From positions 1,353,501 to 1,417,500 of the forward strand of contig NZ_CP135162.1 in NCBI RefSeq assembly GCF_001940165.2: a stretch of 64,000 nucleotides of DNA, written 5' to 3'. The translations under genes were made by a program, and so were the position numbers. Origin of the DNA: Roseburia sp. 831b (lineage in GTDB: Bacteria > Bacillota > Clostridia > Lachnospirales > Lachnospiraceae). Below are positions 52,997 to 61,201 of this stretch, piece after piece. Under the pieces are notes generated by a model that saw only the letters and a list, made by a program, of their open reading frames with translations, did not search any database and had not been told where the DNA came from. Positions within the stretch are counted from its first letter, which is position 1, and each line of letters opens with the position of its first letter.

Positions 52997-53244
52997 AATA
53001 AAAGTCCTTCTATGATTTTAGATTTTATCATAGAAGACCGTATATATCTTAATTTACAGAAAAAGTTTCACACACTCTGTAATGTGAACACTCTGTATAT
53101 GTCAACCGAAAAATCGGTCAACCGCTCATTGAAAACTAGGTCACTTCTGACCAAGTTTTGCACCTGTAGCATTCCTGCCACAGATGCAGTAACTACTTAA
53201 CTATTGTTTCGAAGTCGGTTCCGTTGCTTCTGAGTAATTCAAAA

Positions 53245-54132
53245 CTATTTTTTTACTTCACATTTAGCAAACATAATTGCCGATTCTATAGCACCAATTA
53301 TCCCTCCGCCATTTAAAGGATTACAATTTCCCGCAAAATCTCCTATTCCGTTTGAATACATTTCCGAACATTTTCTTTGATCTACATGGCCAAGGAATTC
53401 TGCCCTTGGTTTCCTATAATATTCAAATCCATTCGGCATATACTGATTCAAGATATTTCTAACACACATGTTATAATCATGTCTTATATCTTGATACCAA
53501 TATCTGCTCCATACACCGATATTCCACAATCCATCGCCTATTGGAAAAGCCCAAAAATATTTACTTTCATCATTCTCTGAGTAATACCAATAGTAGAATT
53601 TATGATCGTCTAATAGCATATCAGCTTTTACTTGTGCAGAATAACCTATGCTTTGTTTTCTTGAAATTTCTCCCCCTGCAAATGGTCTAGCACCCGATGC
53701 CATAATAATATATTTTGCTATGTAGTTGTTTATACAGTATCCATATTCAAGCTTATTAATAGTCTTTACTGTCTCATCATATCTAACTTGTGCACCTATA
53801 GCAACAGCTTGCCGCATTAAAAATCGATCAAATATATTCCTTTGAATTCCTATAGATATATTTTCCTTCTTATAATTGTTGATATATATATCGTTATCTT
53901 TATAAATAATATGCCCATTCACCTGTTTTGAATTCAAGCTCATCAACTCATTGCAATCAATTCCTATATTTGTCAGCAAGCGCAATGCCTTGTATGAAAC
54001 GCCTCCACCGCACACCTTCTCATAATTTATAGGACGCTTTTCCAATACCAGACACTTATTTCCACTTTTAGATAGTTCATAAGCGCAGACCGCTCCTGCG
54101 ACTCCTGCACCTACAATAATATAATCATACAT
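53245..54132 (-). CDS. FAD-dependent oxidoreductase, geranylgeranyl-reductase-like
   Basis: 295 residues. Rossmann FAD motif YIIVGAGVAGAVCAYELSKS (GAGVAG at 8-13), the family block KVCGGGVSYKALRLL near 40, and the second FAD motif IGDFAGNCNPLNGGGIIGAI near 265. It is shorter than most members. Such enzymes reduce double bonds or oxidise tailored substrates. Its ATG overlaps the TAA of the kinase gene (TAATG), placing it firmly in the RiPP operon, where it may install a late modification on the peptide. That role is inference. Confidence 0.85.
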   Translation of the reverse strand: MYDYIIVGAGVAGAVCAYELSKSGNKCLVLEKRPINYEKVCGGGVSYKALRLLTNIGIDCNELMSLNSKQVNGHIIYKDNDIYINNYKKENISIGIQRNIFDRFLMRQAVAIGAQVRYDETVKTINKLEYGYCINNYIAKYIIMASGARPFAGGEISRKQSIGYSAQVKADMLLDDHKFYYWYYSENDESKYFWAFPIGDGLWNIGVWSRYWYQDIRHDYNMCVRNILNQYMPNGFEYYRKPRAEFLGHVDQRKCSEMYSNGIGDFAGNCNPLNGGGIIGAIESAIMFAKCEVKK

Positions 54133-54815
54133 TACCCATTTAGTACCTTTTCAAAATCATTTATATCGAAATCAATAAGATTGTTAAACAACTTATATGT
54201 TTTACTCATTTTAAGAAGCTTACCAGCAACAACATATATTTTTTCCCATACATTATGCGGATACATAGATTTAAGCATCTTCATCGCCTTTTCGTCATTG
54301 ATTTCATAAATCTCATATCTTTGACCTTTTTCAATAAATATGATACCATCCACAGCATAATTACGCTCTTTACAACATATTCCTTTTTTACTCCAAGGTG
54401 TATTCCATACTTCTAAATGATTATCATTTTGGGCTATCACGGCTCTATCATCAGCTATTATACTGACACAATTCTGTCCTCCCTTTTCAAGCAACAAACC
54501 TGCAAACGTACTCTTACCTTCTCCCGGTCTACCCACAATCACAAAGCACCTTGATCTAACAGTAACAACTGCAGCGTGCAAAAGCAACTTCTCTCTCTTA
54601 AGTAATTCATCCGCAAAAATCTGTAGTGTGTATATACGCTCGGCCTGCTCATCAGACATAGAATGGTGATTCATAAAATCGACGAATCCCTCCATACCTA
54701 GATTAATCACATCACCATTATGGTTTAAGCATTCATATTGTGAAAACTGCTTTTTAATATTATCTCTTCTACTATTATATTCCCATGTTTCTCCTGCTAT
54801 TTTATATCTCAACAT
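54132..54815 (-). CDS. HprK-like P-loop kinase
   Basis: 227 residues. Walker A is VIVGRPGEGKSTFAGLLLEK (GRPGEGKS at 95-102), preceded by LLLHAAVVTVRSR, the HprK-type approach to the P-loop, and followed by IIADDRAVIAQNDNH with candidate catalytic Asp residues. HprK-related kinases occur in RiPP clusters, where some phosphorylate the peptide. It lies 7 bases after the unknown gene and overlaps the FAD gene. A precursor Ser as phosphorylation target is conceivable (two Ser lie in the C-terminal part). Confidence 0.85.
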   Translation of the reverse strand: MLRYKIAGETWEYNSRRDNIKKQFSQYECLNHNGDVINLGMEGFVDFMNHHSMSDEQAERIYTLQIFADELLKREKLLLHAAVVTVRSRCFVIVGRPGEGKSTFAGLLLEKGGQNCVSIIADDRAVIAQNDNHLEVWNTPWSKKGICCKERNYAVDGIIFIEKGQRYEIYEINDEKAMKMLKSMYPHNVWEKIYVVAGKLLKMSKTYKLFNNLIDFDINDFEKVLNG

Positions 54816-54822
54816 CCATCCC

Positions 54823-55548
54823 CTATACCAAATAATATATGTTATAGCCCACGATTACTGAATTACAGATCCTTTGTGCAACTAAAACAACTGGTCCATA
54901 ACTACCATTATCTTTCAAATCATAGCCCATGTAGTTTTTAAGCAAGGACTTTAACTGTCTCATCTCTATTCGGCCGTAAACTTTATAGTTCATACCATCC
55001 TGTTCATATGAAATACTGATTCCCTTCAGCTTATACATGTAGCTTATAAAAGTTTCCTTTTCATCACTGCATAATTTTTCGTTCAGGTCAATATGACCAT
55101 AAAATTTATTCAGTTTTTCCTTAATCACACTTGCGTCCGTAATGCCTTCTATTCCGTACCTAGTTTTCTTCCACACCGTAGGATAATAATAATAACTTCT
55201 TCCTGTTATTACGGTATCCTTAAATTTATATCCTATCGTATAATTCTTAAATGGATCTCCCAACACGGAATGCATCTCTTTTATTTCATTACAAATACAT
55301 TTAGGAATTCCATCATATATATCCTGATAATCGCAATTTAAATTTACATGAAAATTAAATGCATCTATTTCTTTATCAACAACAGAATATTCAAACAAAG
55401 AGATAATTCCATTAGCCTGCAAGTCATTTACCTGTAAATTTTTTATTTCATAAGAATCATCCGGCTCATAATAGACTTTTTCTTTATAAGAAATATCACC
55501 ATTCGACTTTATCAGCCTGATTCCCCTTGATCTGAATACTCTTTGCAT
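54823..55548 (-). CDS. Unrecognised RiPP-cluster protein
   Basis: 241 residues without transmembrane segments or known motifs. Readable stretches are IRLIKSNGDISYKEKVYYEP, RSYYYYPTVWKKTRYGIEGI and ISYEQDGMNYKVYGRIEMRQ. It is Tyr-rich and probably beta-rich. It is 2 bases from the upstream radical SAM gene and 7 bases from the kinase gene. It might be a precursor-recognition or peptide-carrier protein, but no RRE-like signature is obvious. Confidence 0.65.
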   Translation of the reverse strand: MQRVFRSRGIRLIKSNGDISYKEKVYYEPDDSYEIKNLQVNDLQANGIISLFEYSVVDKEIDAFNFHVNLNCDYQDIYDGIPKCICNEIKEMHSVLGDPFKNYTIGYKFKDTVITGRSYYYYPTVWKKTRYGIEGITDASVIKEKLNKFYGHIDLNEKLCSDEKETFISYMYKLKGISISYEQDGMNYKVYGRIEMRQLKSLLKNYMGYDLKDNGSYGPVVLVAQRICNSVIVGYNIYYLV

Positions 55549-55550
55549 TA

Positions 55551-56666
55551 TTACTCCATATTCTTCATAAAAATTTTCTTTGCAAATTCATTATATTTTT
55601 CACCGTTTCCATTATGTATATCTGCTATAATCTCATCATTAATATCCAATATGCTCTCAAAAATATGTCTGGACTGATTACAACTATATTCCAACAACTG
55701 AGAATCTTGCACATACATGTAGGACATACAAATACACACGCCATTACAAACCTGAGAAGCAGAACATGTTTTACAGTATCTTTCACGATATCCCTGCAGT
55801 ATGTTTAACATTCTTTCATACTCTTTAGAAGAAAAACATTCCTCCAAATCAAGTTTCTCTTCTGGTTTTCCCAAACAAAACTGTATGTCATTCGGTCTTC
55901 CAAAAGGATAAATTCTACCATCAGGATTAAGAGCAATCTCACGTCTAAACCAAAAAGGCTTAAACTGTGTAGTTCTTCGAAGTGCAGCAAATTCCTCAAA
56001 TGTATAAAATCTTATCCTACAATTCTTATCTACTAGCCAATGCCAATAAGTATCTGTAAGATTTTTTATGAATATATCTATATCCATGAGGAGTTCCTTA
56101 TCAATTGCGGCATATCCCCTAGGCTCAATAGGCAATATCTTAAAATCGATAGCTCGCTCATTGAACCACAAATATATATCCTTTAAATGCTCATATGATC
56201 CTTTGGATATAGTGCAAAATGCTCTTGTTCTGCCACCTTTTGATTTTACGTTCATAATTCTGTCAAGAACTATTTCACTGTGTGACCTTAAGAAATCATT
56301 ATAAGGACCATCAAACGAAATATTAATAAGTGCATTGTTCTCAATCAGTAAATCCATAAGTTCATCATTCAAGAGCAGTGCATTTGTAGTAAAATTATTT
56401 GAAAACTTTGTGCCATATTTTTCTTTCATCTCTTTTTGAAATGAAAAGACAGTTTTATAGAATTCAATGCCGGCAAGAGTTGGCTCTCCTCCATGAAAAG
56501 TTATTTTCACATCCTGATACTTTCTGCAAGCAGCTTCAATAAAATTTTGAACCTTATCTAGACTTAGAATCTCAGAATTATTTAATGTATCTCCATTAAA
56601 ACAGTGCTTGCATCGCATGTTGCAATTCATCGTTGGTTTTATAGTTAGTGCTATCTCGTGTATCAT
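55551..56666 (-). CDS. Radical SAM/SPASM peptide maturase 1
   Basis: 371 residues. Cluster motif TMNCNMRCKHC (Cys 15, 19, 22), KITFHGGEPTLAG, and a C-terminal SPASM-like Cys set (RYCKTCSASQVCNGVCICMS, then C of YSCNQ). HGGEPT and SPASM Cys sets are typical of anaerobic sulfatase-maturase-like RiPP enzymes that make thioether or carbon-carbon links. It is 3 bases from the next radical SAM gene. Confidence 0.93.
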   Translation of the reverse strand: MIHEIALTIKPTMNCNMRCKHCFNGDTLNNSEILSLDKVQNFIEAACRKYQDVKITFHGGEPTLAGIEFYKTVFSFQKEMKEKYGTKFSNNFTTNALLLNDELMDLLIENNALINISFDGPYNDFLRSHSEIVLDRIMNVKSKGGRTRAFCTISKGSYEHLKDIYLWFNERAIDFKILPIEPRGYAAIDKELLMDIDIFIKNLTDTYWHWLVDKNCRIRFYTFEEFAALRRTTQFKPFWFRREIALNPDGRIYPFGRPNDIQFCLGKPEEKLDLEECFSSKEYERMLNILQGYRERYCKTCSASQVCNGVCICMSYMYVQDSQLLEYSCNQSRHIFESILDINDEIIADIHNGNGEKYNEFAKKIFMKNME

Positions 56667-56669
56667 TTT

Positions 56670-57566
56670 TTACTCCAAATTTTCAATTACTTTTCCGTCT
56701 ATATATTCAATTACCTTGTATTCATCAACTGCTGAAACACACTTCAACTTGCAGCTACATTCAGCCATGCATTCCGGTATTTTTCTCCGCAAAACCATTT
56801 CTCTGAATTGGTTTTTGTCCTTAAAATAGACGGTCACTTCATCGCCATACGGCTTAGGCTCACCATAATTTTCCCAATTGATAGCTTTAACACAGGTATC
56901 AAACAGTTTAATGCTTACTCCCTTGTTTTTGTAATACTCGAACAACCATTCTGTATATTCTGCAGCAGTAGCATTTGTCACACTGCTGCACCCGTTCCTT
57001 TTTGATACTATAGTGTCCGCCATCTTTGTTATATGTACAGCATTATTAAAATGAATGTTAGCTAATGAAGCCTCAAATTTTGACTTGGATGGATCCTGAT
57101 TTATCATATAATTATTTATAATTATTTTCACGTCAACTTTACACTTTGATTTTTCTGTCAGATATTCCAAACTTTGAATCGTCTCAGCATAACTTCCCGG
57201 CACGCCTGTAATTTTGTCATGAACCTCTTCGTATCCATGTATAGGAATAACAAACCTATATTTCTCTGTCATATATTCAAATGAAAAATTTTTTACTAAT
57301 CTGCCATTTGTATATATCAATACTTCACACTCGTATGACAGTAAGCCTTTTAATATATCATCTATTTCCGAGTGCAAAAATGGCTCTCCACCATTTATAA
57401 TAACTCTATCTTTAGAATTCAGATTATACTCATCAAGATAATTAAAGAAGGCTTCTGAAGATATTTCATTGCAAGTCTTTTTATTATGCATTGTATTATG
57501 AGAATAACAAAAAACGCAGTTGCTATTACAACCATATGTAATATTGAAATAAAATATTCGCATCAT
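56670..57566 (-). CDS. Radical SAM protein 2
   Basis: 298 residues from the ATG overlapping the upstream stop (TAATG). Cluster motif YGCNSNCVFCYSH (Cys 13, 17, 20), RVIINGGEPFLHS, and a C-terminal Cys cluster CMAECSCKLKC that may hold an additional iron-sulfur cluster. It differs clearly from the other two radical SAM proteins, so each probably has its own step. Confidence 0.92.
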   Translation of the reverse strand: MMRIFYFNITYGCNSNCVFCYSHNTMHNKKTCNEISSEAFFNYLDEYNLNSKDRVIINGGEPFLHSEIDDILKGLLSYECEVLIYTNGRLVKNFSFEYMTEKYRFVIPIHGYEEVHDKITGVPGSYAETIQSLEYLTEKSKCKVDVKIIINNYMINQDPSKSKFEASLANIHFNNAVHITKMADTIVSKRNGCSSVTNATAAEYTEWLFEYYKNKGVSIKLFDTCVKAINWENYGEPKPYGDEVTVYFKDKNQFREMVLRRKIPECMAECSCKLKCVSAVDEYKVIEYIDGKVIENLE

Positions 57567-58546
57567 TATTTTTTTAGTTTTGGGCATCTCTTATCGCCCA
57601 TTCCAAGCTCACCAAAATAATGGTAAGACATTCCTACACAACCTCCATTACAAAATGTTTTGTATTCACATGTTTGGCACTCTGATTCATTCTTAAGTAC
57701 ATATTCCGAAAATCTTCTGTTTTCAGCACCTTCCAGTATTTCTGGTAATGTTTTCGCTGCAAGGTTTCCTACACAAAAATCCGTCAGGCAAGTGCAAGGA
57801 TATACATTAAAATCTGGATATACATATATTTTGCTTGACCCACTTCCGCAATTCAGACTTCTCTTTCTAGATGCCGCTAATTTTTCAAGTTCATCCTTCC
57901 TCTTATCGTATAAGTCAAACGGGAAAATTTTCTGTATCTTCAGCCTGAATTTCACTACCTCAAGCAAACGGTCTACAAAATCATTCCACTCATCCGCACC
58001 CATAATATCAGTAATTCCTTCTGCACTTCCAAATGGCATCTCGTATGAGATTCTCCAAAACCGCATATACCTCAAAGTTTCCAATTTAGGAATCAATTTA
58101 AATATCTCATCTTTGTTTTTTCGACTAACTACAGACGCAACCACATATTTCATATGAAGCTGATCCAGCTTTTCAAGTGTCCGCCAAGTACTCTCAAAAG
58201 CGCCCTCTCCACGTATGATATTATGTTCCTTTTTATCACCATCCAACGATATCTGAAAATATAAGTTGTCATGGTGAACCAAAGCATCCAGGTGTAAATC
58301 AAGAGTTCCATTACTCGTAACCGTTACTGTTTTTGCCTTCGAACACATTAATTCAACAATATCCTGATACTTTGAATGTATGGATGGTTCTCCCCCCGTA
58401 ATAACAACATCGTGGTCAAAAAAATCATTTTTTCCCAATATATCCTTTAATTGTTCAATGTCCATATTTATCCCTTGTTGTCTTCCTCTTATACACATAG
58501 AACAATTCAAATTACAATTTTCAGTTAGTAAAAAATATACCTGCAA
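57566..58546 (-). CDS. Radical SAM/SPASM peptide maturase 3
   Basis: 326 residues from a TTG start five bases after AGAGGTGG; ATG codons further up lack a site. Cluster motif TENCNLNCSMCIRG (Cys 11, 15, 18), VVITGGEPSIHS, and SPASM-like Cys blocks LNCGSGSSKIYVYPDFNVYP-CTC and CQTCEYKTFCNGGC. First enzyme gene after the precursor, separated from it by an attenuator hairpin, so probably the main precursor-modifying enzyme. Confidence 0.93.
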   Translation of the reverse strand: MQVYFLLTENCNLNCSMCIRGRQQGINMDIEQLKDILGKNDFFDHDVVITGGEPSIHSKYQDIVELMCSKAKTVTVTSNGTLDLHLDALVHHDNLYFQISLDGDKKEHNIIRGEGAFESTWRTLEKLDQLHMKYVVASVVSRKNKDEIFKLIPKLETLRYMRFWRISYEMPFGSAEGITDIMGADEWNDFVDRLLEVVKFRLKIQKIFPFDLYDKRKDELEKLAASRKRSLNCGSGSSKIYVYPDFNVYPCTCLTDFCVGNLAAKTLPEILEGAENRRFSEYVLKNESECQTCEYKTFCNGGCVGMSYHYFGELGMGDKRCPKLKK

Positions 58547-58566
58547 TATTACCACCTCTAAGAAAT

Positions 58567-58595
58567 GGCTGTTTGCCAACAATCAGCAAACAGCC
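58567..58595 (-). terminator. Attenuator hairpin between precursor and enzyme genes
   Basis: GGCTGTTTGC and GCAAACAGCC pair perfectly over 10 bp with a 9-base loop, followed by ATTTCTT. Placed to let the precursor be made in excess over the enzymes, as usual in RiPP clusters. Confidence 0.8.
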
Positions 58596-58627
58596 TGCGC
58601 CCATTAACAGTTACCGCCACTTTTGAA

Positions 58628-58738
58628 TTAGTTAGCTTCGCCCCATGAACACATATCGAACAAACTAGCATCTTCGCATTCAGCACGATTTATGTCCTGC
58701 CAAGACTCTTCCTGCATAACAATCATATTTTCTTGCAT
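58628..58738 (-). CDS. RiPP precursor peptide
   Basis: 36 residues, ATG preceded by AAAGGAG. The leader part MQENMIVMQEESWQDINRA is acidic; the likely core CEDASLFDMCSWGEAN holds both Cys residues (21 and 30), Trp, Ser and Asp. It is the first gene before three radical SAM enzymes and is separated from them by an attenuator. Cys plus SPASM enzymes suggest thioether (sactipeptide or ranthipeptide-like) or other carbon-linked crosslinks. There is no obvious protease cleavage motif and no dedicated transporter or protease in the cluster. Confidence 0.8.
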   Translation of the reverse strand: MQENMIVMQEESWQDINRAECEDASLFDMCSWGEAN

Positions 58739-59100
58739 TTGAGCATTCTCCTTTCATTTAATATTTATCTACATAGCCAATATCGGCACATAAGATAGCA
58801 TTATAAATTAATTAAATTCTAAATCACATACCCCTTAATGAATAATGTACTACTAAAATTAATTTTCACTATTTTTCTCTCCACTTCTTATACTCTAAAG
58901 TGAACCCATTTGTTAAGACACTTTTTTAAAAAAATTAAGTTGGATTTCGGAAGGGATAATCCTATCCTTTATCTCCCTTATTTACCCACTAAGTGTGGAT
59001 ATATGAACTGTCAAGGGTGTGCTGCTTAGCAGTTTCCGAAGGAACCCTTTACAGTTCATATATCCGCGCTTACCCTTCTGGGAAGGGAGAGACAGGATAA

Positions 59101-59901
59101 TTACCTGTCCCAGTAGACTTCCTCAGGCGTGCGGTATTTCAGTCGTGAGTGCGGACGCTCATGATTATAAAAGTTCATGAAATTATTAATACCAATACGT
59201 GCTTCTCTAGGTGTCTCATATGCATTAGGATACACATCCTCATATTTTACAGTTCTCCAGAGCCTTTCTACGAAGATATTATCGTAGGCACGACCACGGT
59301 GATCCATACTGATTTTTGAGCCAGCATCCAGAAAAATCTGTGTGAATTTTGGACTCGTAAAATGACTTCCCTGATCAGAATTCATAATCTCAGGTTTGGA
59401 TACTTTCAATGCTTTGTGGCTGGTATCCAGAACAAATCCTATTTCCATGGTGTCACTCAGCTGCCAATGTAGTACAAACCGTGAATACCAATCGATGATT
59501 GCCACCAAATAAAGCCAATCGGTTTTGACTGGTATATAGGTAATGTCAATGGACCAAACATGGTCAGGATGGTCGATTTTAAGCCCTTTCAGCAGGTAAG
59601 GATAAACTTTATTGGCAGACTCCGGCTTGCTTGTATTTTGCCGTGGATATATAGCCTGTATGCCCATTTCCTGCATATGCCGAAGGACTGCTTTGTGATT
59701 GATTAGATAATGCTCTTTTTCGTTAAGATACCAGCAAATGCGGCGATATCCATACATTGGATATCGGGTATAGATTTTGTCAATCAGTTGCTTTATGTAC
59801 AGATCCTCTGTGGAATGTGGAGACGGCCGATAATAGAGCCCACTTCTATTAAGTTCCAAAAGGCTTGCCTGTACAGAAACCGGAAGCGTTGATCCGCTCA
59901 T
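59101..59901 (-). CDS. IS3-family transposase OrfB (IS150-like)
   Basis: 266 residues from the visible ATG. Integrase-core DDE residues: Asp in VWSIDITYIPVKTDWLYLVA, Asp in EIMNSDQGSHFTSPKF, and Glu in YDNIFVERLWRTVKYEDVY, with the end PHSRLKYRTPEEVYW. N-terminal HTH_21 region is LYIKQLIDKIYTRYPMYGYR. Normally made as an OrfAB fusion by frameshifting. On the minus strand an A9 run lies about 45 bases upstream and is the expected slip site. Confidence 0.95.
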   Translation of the reverse strand: MSGSTLPVSVQASLLELNRSGLYYRPSPHSTEDLYIKQLIDKIYTRYPMYGYRRICWYLNEKEHYLINHKAVLRHMQEMGIQAIYPRQNTSKPESANKVYPYLLKGLKIDHPDHVWSIDITYIPVKTDWLYLVAIIDWYSRFVLHWQLSDTMEIGFVLDTSHKALKVSKPEIMNSDQGSHFTSPKFTQIFLDAGSKISMDHRGRAYDNIFVERLWRTVKYEDVYPNAYETPREARIGINNFMNFYNHERPHSRLKYRTPEEVYWDR

Positions 59902-59980
59902 ATCTACAAGCAGGCGGCGTTCAGGTACGCTAAGCTCAGAAACCAGATTTTTTTTTCAACCACTCGTTCTTAGTGGTAAG

Positions 59981-60223
59981 TTAGCCAATCTGAGCGTACA
60001 AATCGTTGATCTCGGTTTCACGTGCTTTTTGAGCCTTACGTTCTTTTGATGAGTTGTCCTGAAATAGTGTATACAGTTGAGTTTCCGCTTCTCGCTTCCA
60101 CTTTGAAAGCATGTTTGGATGAATATTGTTCTCAGCAGCAATCTCATTGATGGTACGCTCGCCTCTAATTGCTTCGAGAACAAGTTTAGATTTCTCCTCT
60201 GGTGAATGTTGTTGTCTTGCCAT
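59981..60223 (-). CDS. IS3-family OrfA, shortened by a stop codon
   Basis: 80 residues from ATG GCA after AAAGGAG. HTH_8-type sequence RQQHSPEEKSKLVLEAIRGE, RTINEIAAENNIHPNMLSKW. It ends DLYAQIG and TAA, but the frame then continues LTTKNEWLKKKSGF to a further TGA, which is the expected OrfA C-terminus. CAA to TAA would explain the stop. The A9 run in that tail is also one base away from the length that would give a -1 shift into OrfB. Confidence 0.85.
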   Translation of the reverse strand: MARQQHSPEEKSKLVLEAIRGERTINEIAAENNIHPNMLSKWKREAETQLYTLFQDNSSKERKAQKARETEINDLYAQIG

Positions 60224-60310
60224 AGTTGGACTCCTTTCGCTATAAAAATCATATGGGAAATCCAACTTAGAAACAACGATTTTTTTGTCTTAATTTATGG
60301 GTTCATTATA

Positions 60311-60477
60311 CTCACCTGAAGTAACTGGTGCATCTTTTGGTTTTTCATAATCTGCAAGAATTGCCCAATCTCGCCCAAATTTTTTAGCATCTTCTATCCT
60401 TCTGCGCACATCCGTTGAACTCTTCTTGGCGTCACTCCCCACTTTTCGGTAACTCCCTTAATAATTATATCTCCCCC
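60311..60477 (-). pseudogene. Small helix-turn-helix (excisionase/MerR-like) gene, frameshifted and cut by the IS
   Basis: Reading with one frame change gives VTEKWGVTPRRVQRMCAEG, then RIEDAKKFGRDWAILADYEK and DAPVTSGEY, the compact HTH_17-type DNA-binding protein common in Firmicutes. The frame changes near 60390, and the IS3 element begins right after SGEY. GGGGGGAG lies near the expected start. The gene is dead twice over. Confidence 0.75.
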
Positions 60478-60574
60478 CATAAATTTGATATTAACCAATA
60501 ATCTACACCAATTTCTTACTACATACTGATAATACAATAAACTATTTTCTATGTTATACTTTTAAATGTTCATT

Positions 60575-60590
60575 GTCAGCGTGTGCTGAC
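60575..60590. repeat. Perfect 6-bp stem-loop after the NrdG-like gene
   Basis: GTCAGC-GTGT-GCTGAC. About 30 bases downstream of the 60622 stop on the minus strand; no U-tract, so its role is open. Confidence 0.4.
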
Positions 60591-60621
60591 CTATAATCAA
60601 TCGAGATTCCGAGAGATTATT

Positions 60622-61191
60622 TTATACAAATGGCCATCCATTTACTAAAATCTCTTCCTCTGAAATCATTACTTCCATCTGATGCTCAGATTTTTCATAT
60701 TCAATTCCTCTATCATAAAAATCCGACAAATACCAAACTCTTTGATTCTTAGATCCGACCCAATCTCTTTCAGTATCATATTCTTCTTCTACAAAAGACC
60801 CATCAACCAACAAATCGGTATATTGTAATAACCTATCAACATCCTCATTACCCATACTTTTTAATTCTTCTATAAGGTATCCAGTAAAGACCAATACACC
60901 TAATCCATTTGTTCTTGCCCATTGAGCTATTTCCGCCAAACCTTGTGACTGAAGAAACGGCTCCCCGCCAATAAAAGAGAGTCCTTCAATATCATTTCTT
61001 TCTTTACTTTGACGTATTATATTTACCAAATCATTAGTTTCAACTACAATATTTCTCCTTATTTCTTGCATTGTAGGATTACAACATCCTTTACAACGTC
61101 TTTCACATCCTTGAACCCATATTGCCAATCTTTTTCCTGGTCCCTCAGACTCTGTACAAAGTCTGATAGATGCTAAATTCAAATATGACAT
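60622..61191 (-). CDS. NrdG-like radical SAM activase
   Basis: 189 residues from ATG TCA five bases after GGTGG. Cluster motif VQGCERRCKGCCNP with CX3CX2C (Cys 29, 33, 36), then LSFIGGEPFLQSQGLAEIA and VFTGYLIEEL, as in anaerobic ribonucleotide reductase activases. The usual partner NrdD is absent; the gene instead follows a Clp-like AAA+ gene by 10 bases. It may install a glycyl radical or another modification on an unknown target. This is an unusual pairing. Confidence 0.9.
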   Translation of the reverse strand: MSYLNLASIRLCTESEGPGKRLAIWVQGCERRCKGCCNPTMQEIRRNIVVETNDLVNIIRQSKERNDIEGLSFIGGEPFLQSQGLAEIAQWARTNGLGVLVFTGYLIEELKSMGNEDVDRLLQYTDLLVDGSFVEEEYDTERDWVGSKNQRVWYLSDFYDRGIEYEKSEHQMEVMISEEEILVNGWPFV

Positions 61192-61201
61192 GGTCACCAC
61201 C

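Larger units (their letters stand above)
52684..53244. other. Gene-poor stretch with IS debris and inverted repeats
   Basis: 560 bases without an intact gene. It holds a 12-bp inverted repeat (52848-52890), the start of an IS256-type transposase gene (52931-52996) preceded by a 10-bp hairpin CTTCTATGAT/ATCATAGAAG (53007-53036), and unassigned sequence up to the FAD gene's 3' end. It looks like a scar of past insertions. Confidence 0.65.
58896..60310 (-). mobile_element. IS3-family insertion sequence, 1415 bp
   Basis: Ends are related inverted repeats (left TAAAGTGAACCCAT, right on the other strand TATAATGAACCCAT, both followed by a TTAAGACA block). CTC flanks both sides (58893-58895 and 60311-60313) as a 3-bp target duplication. 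It carries orfA and orfB on the minus strand. orfA has a stop inside its conserved C-terminus, so the copy may be inactive. Confidence 0.92.
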
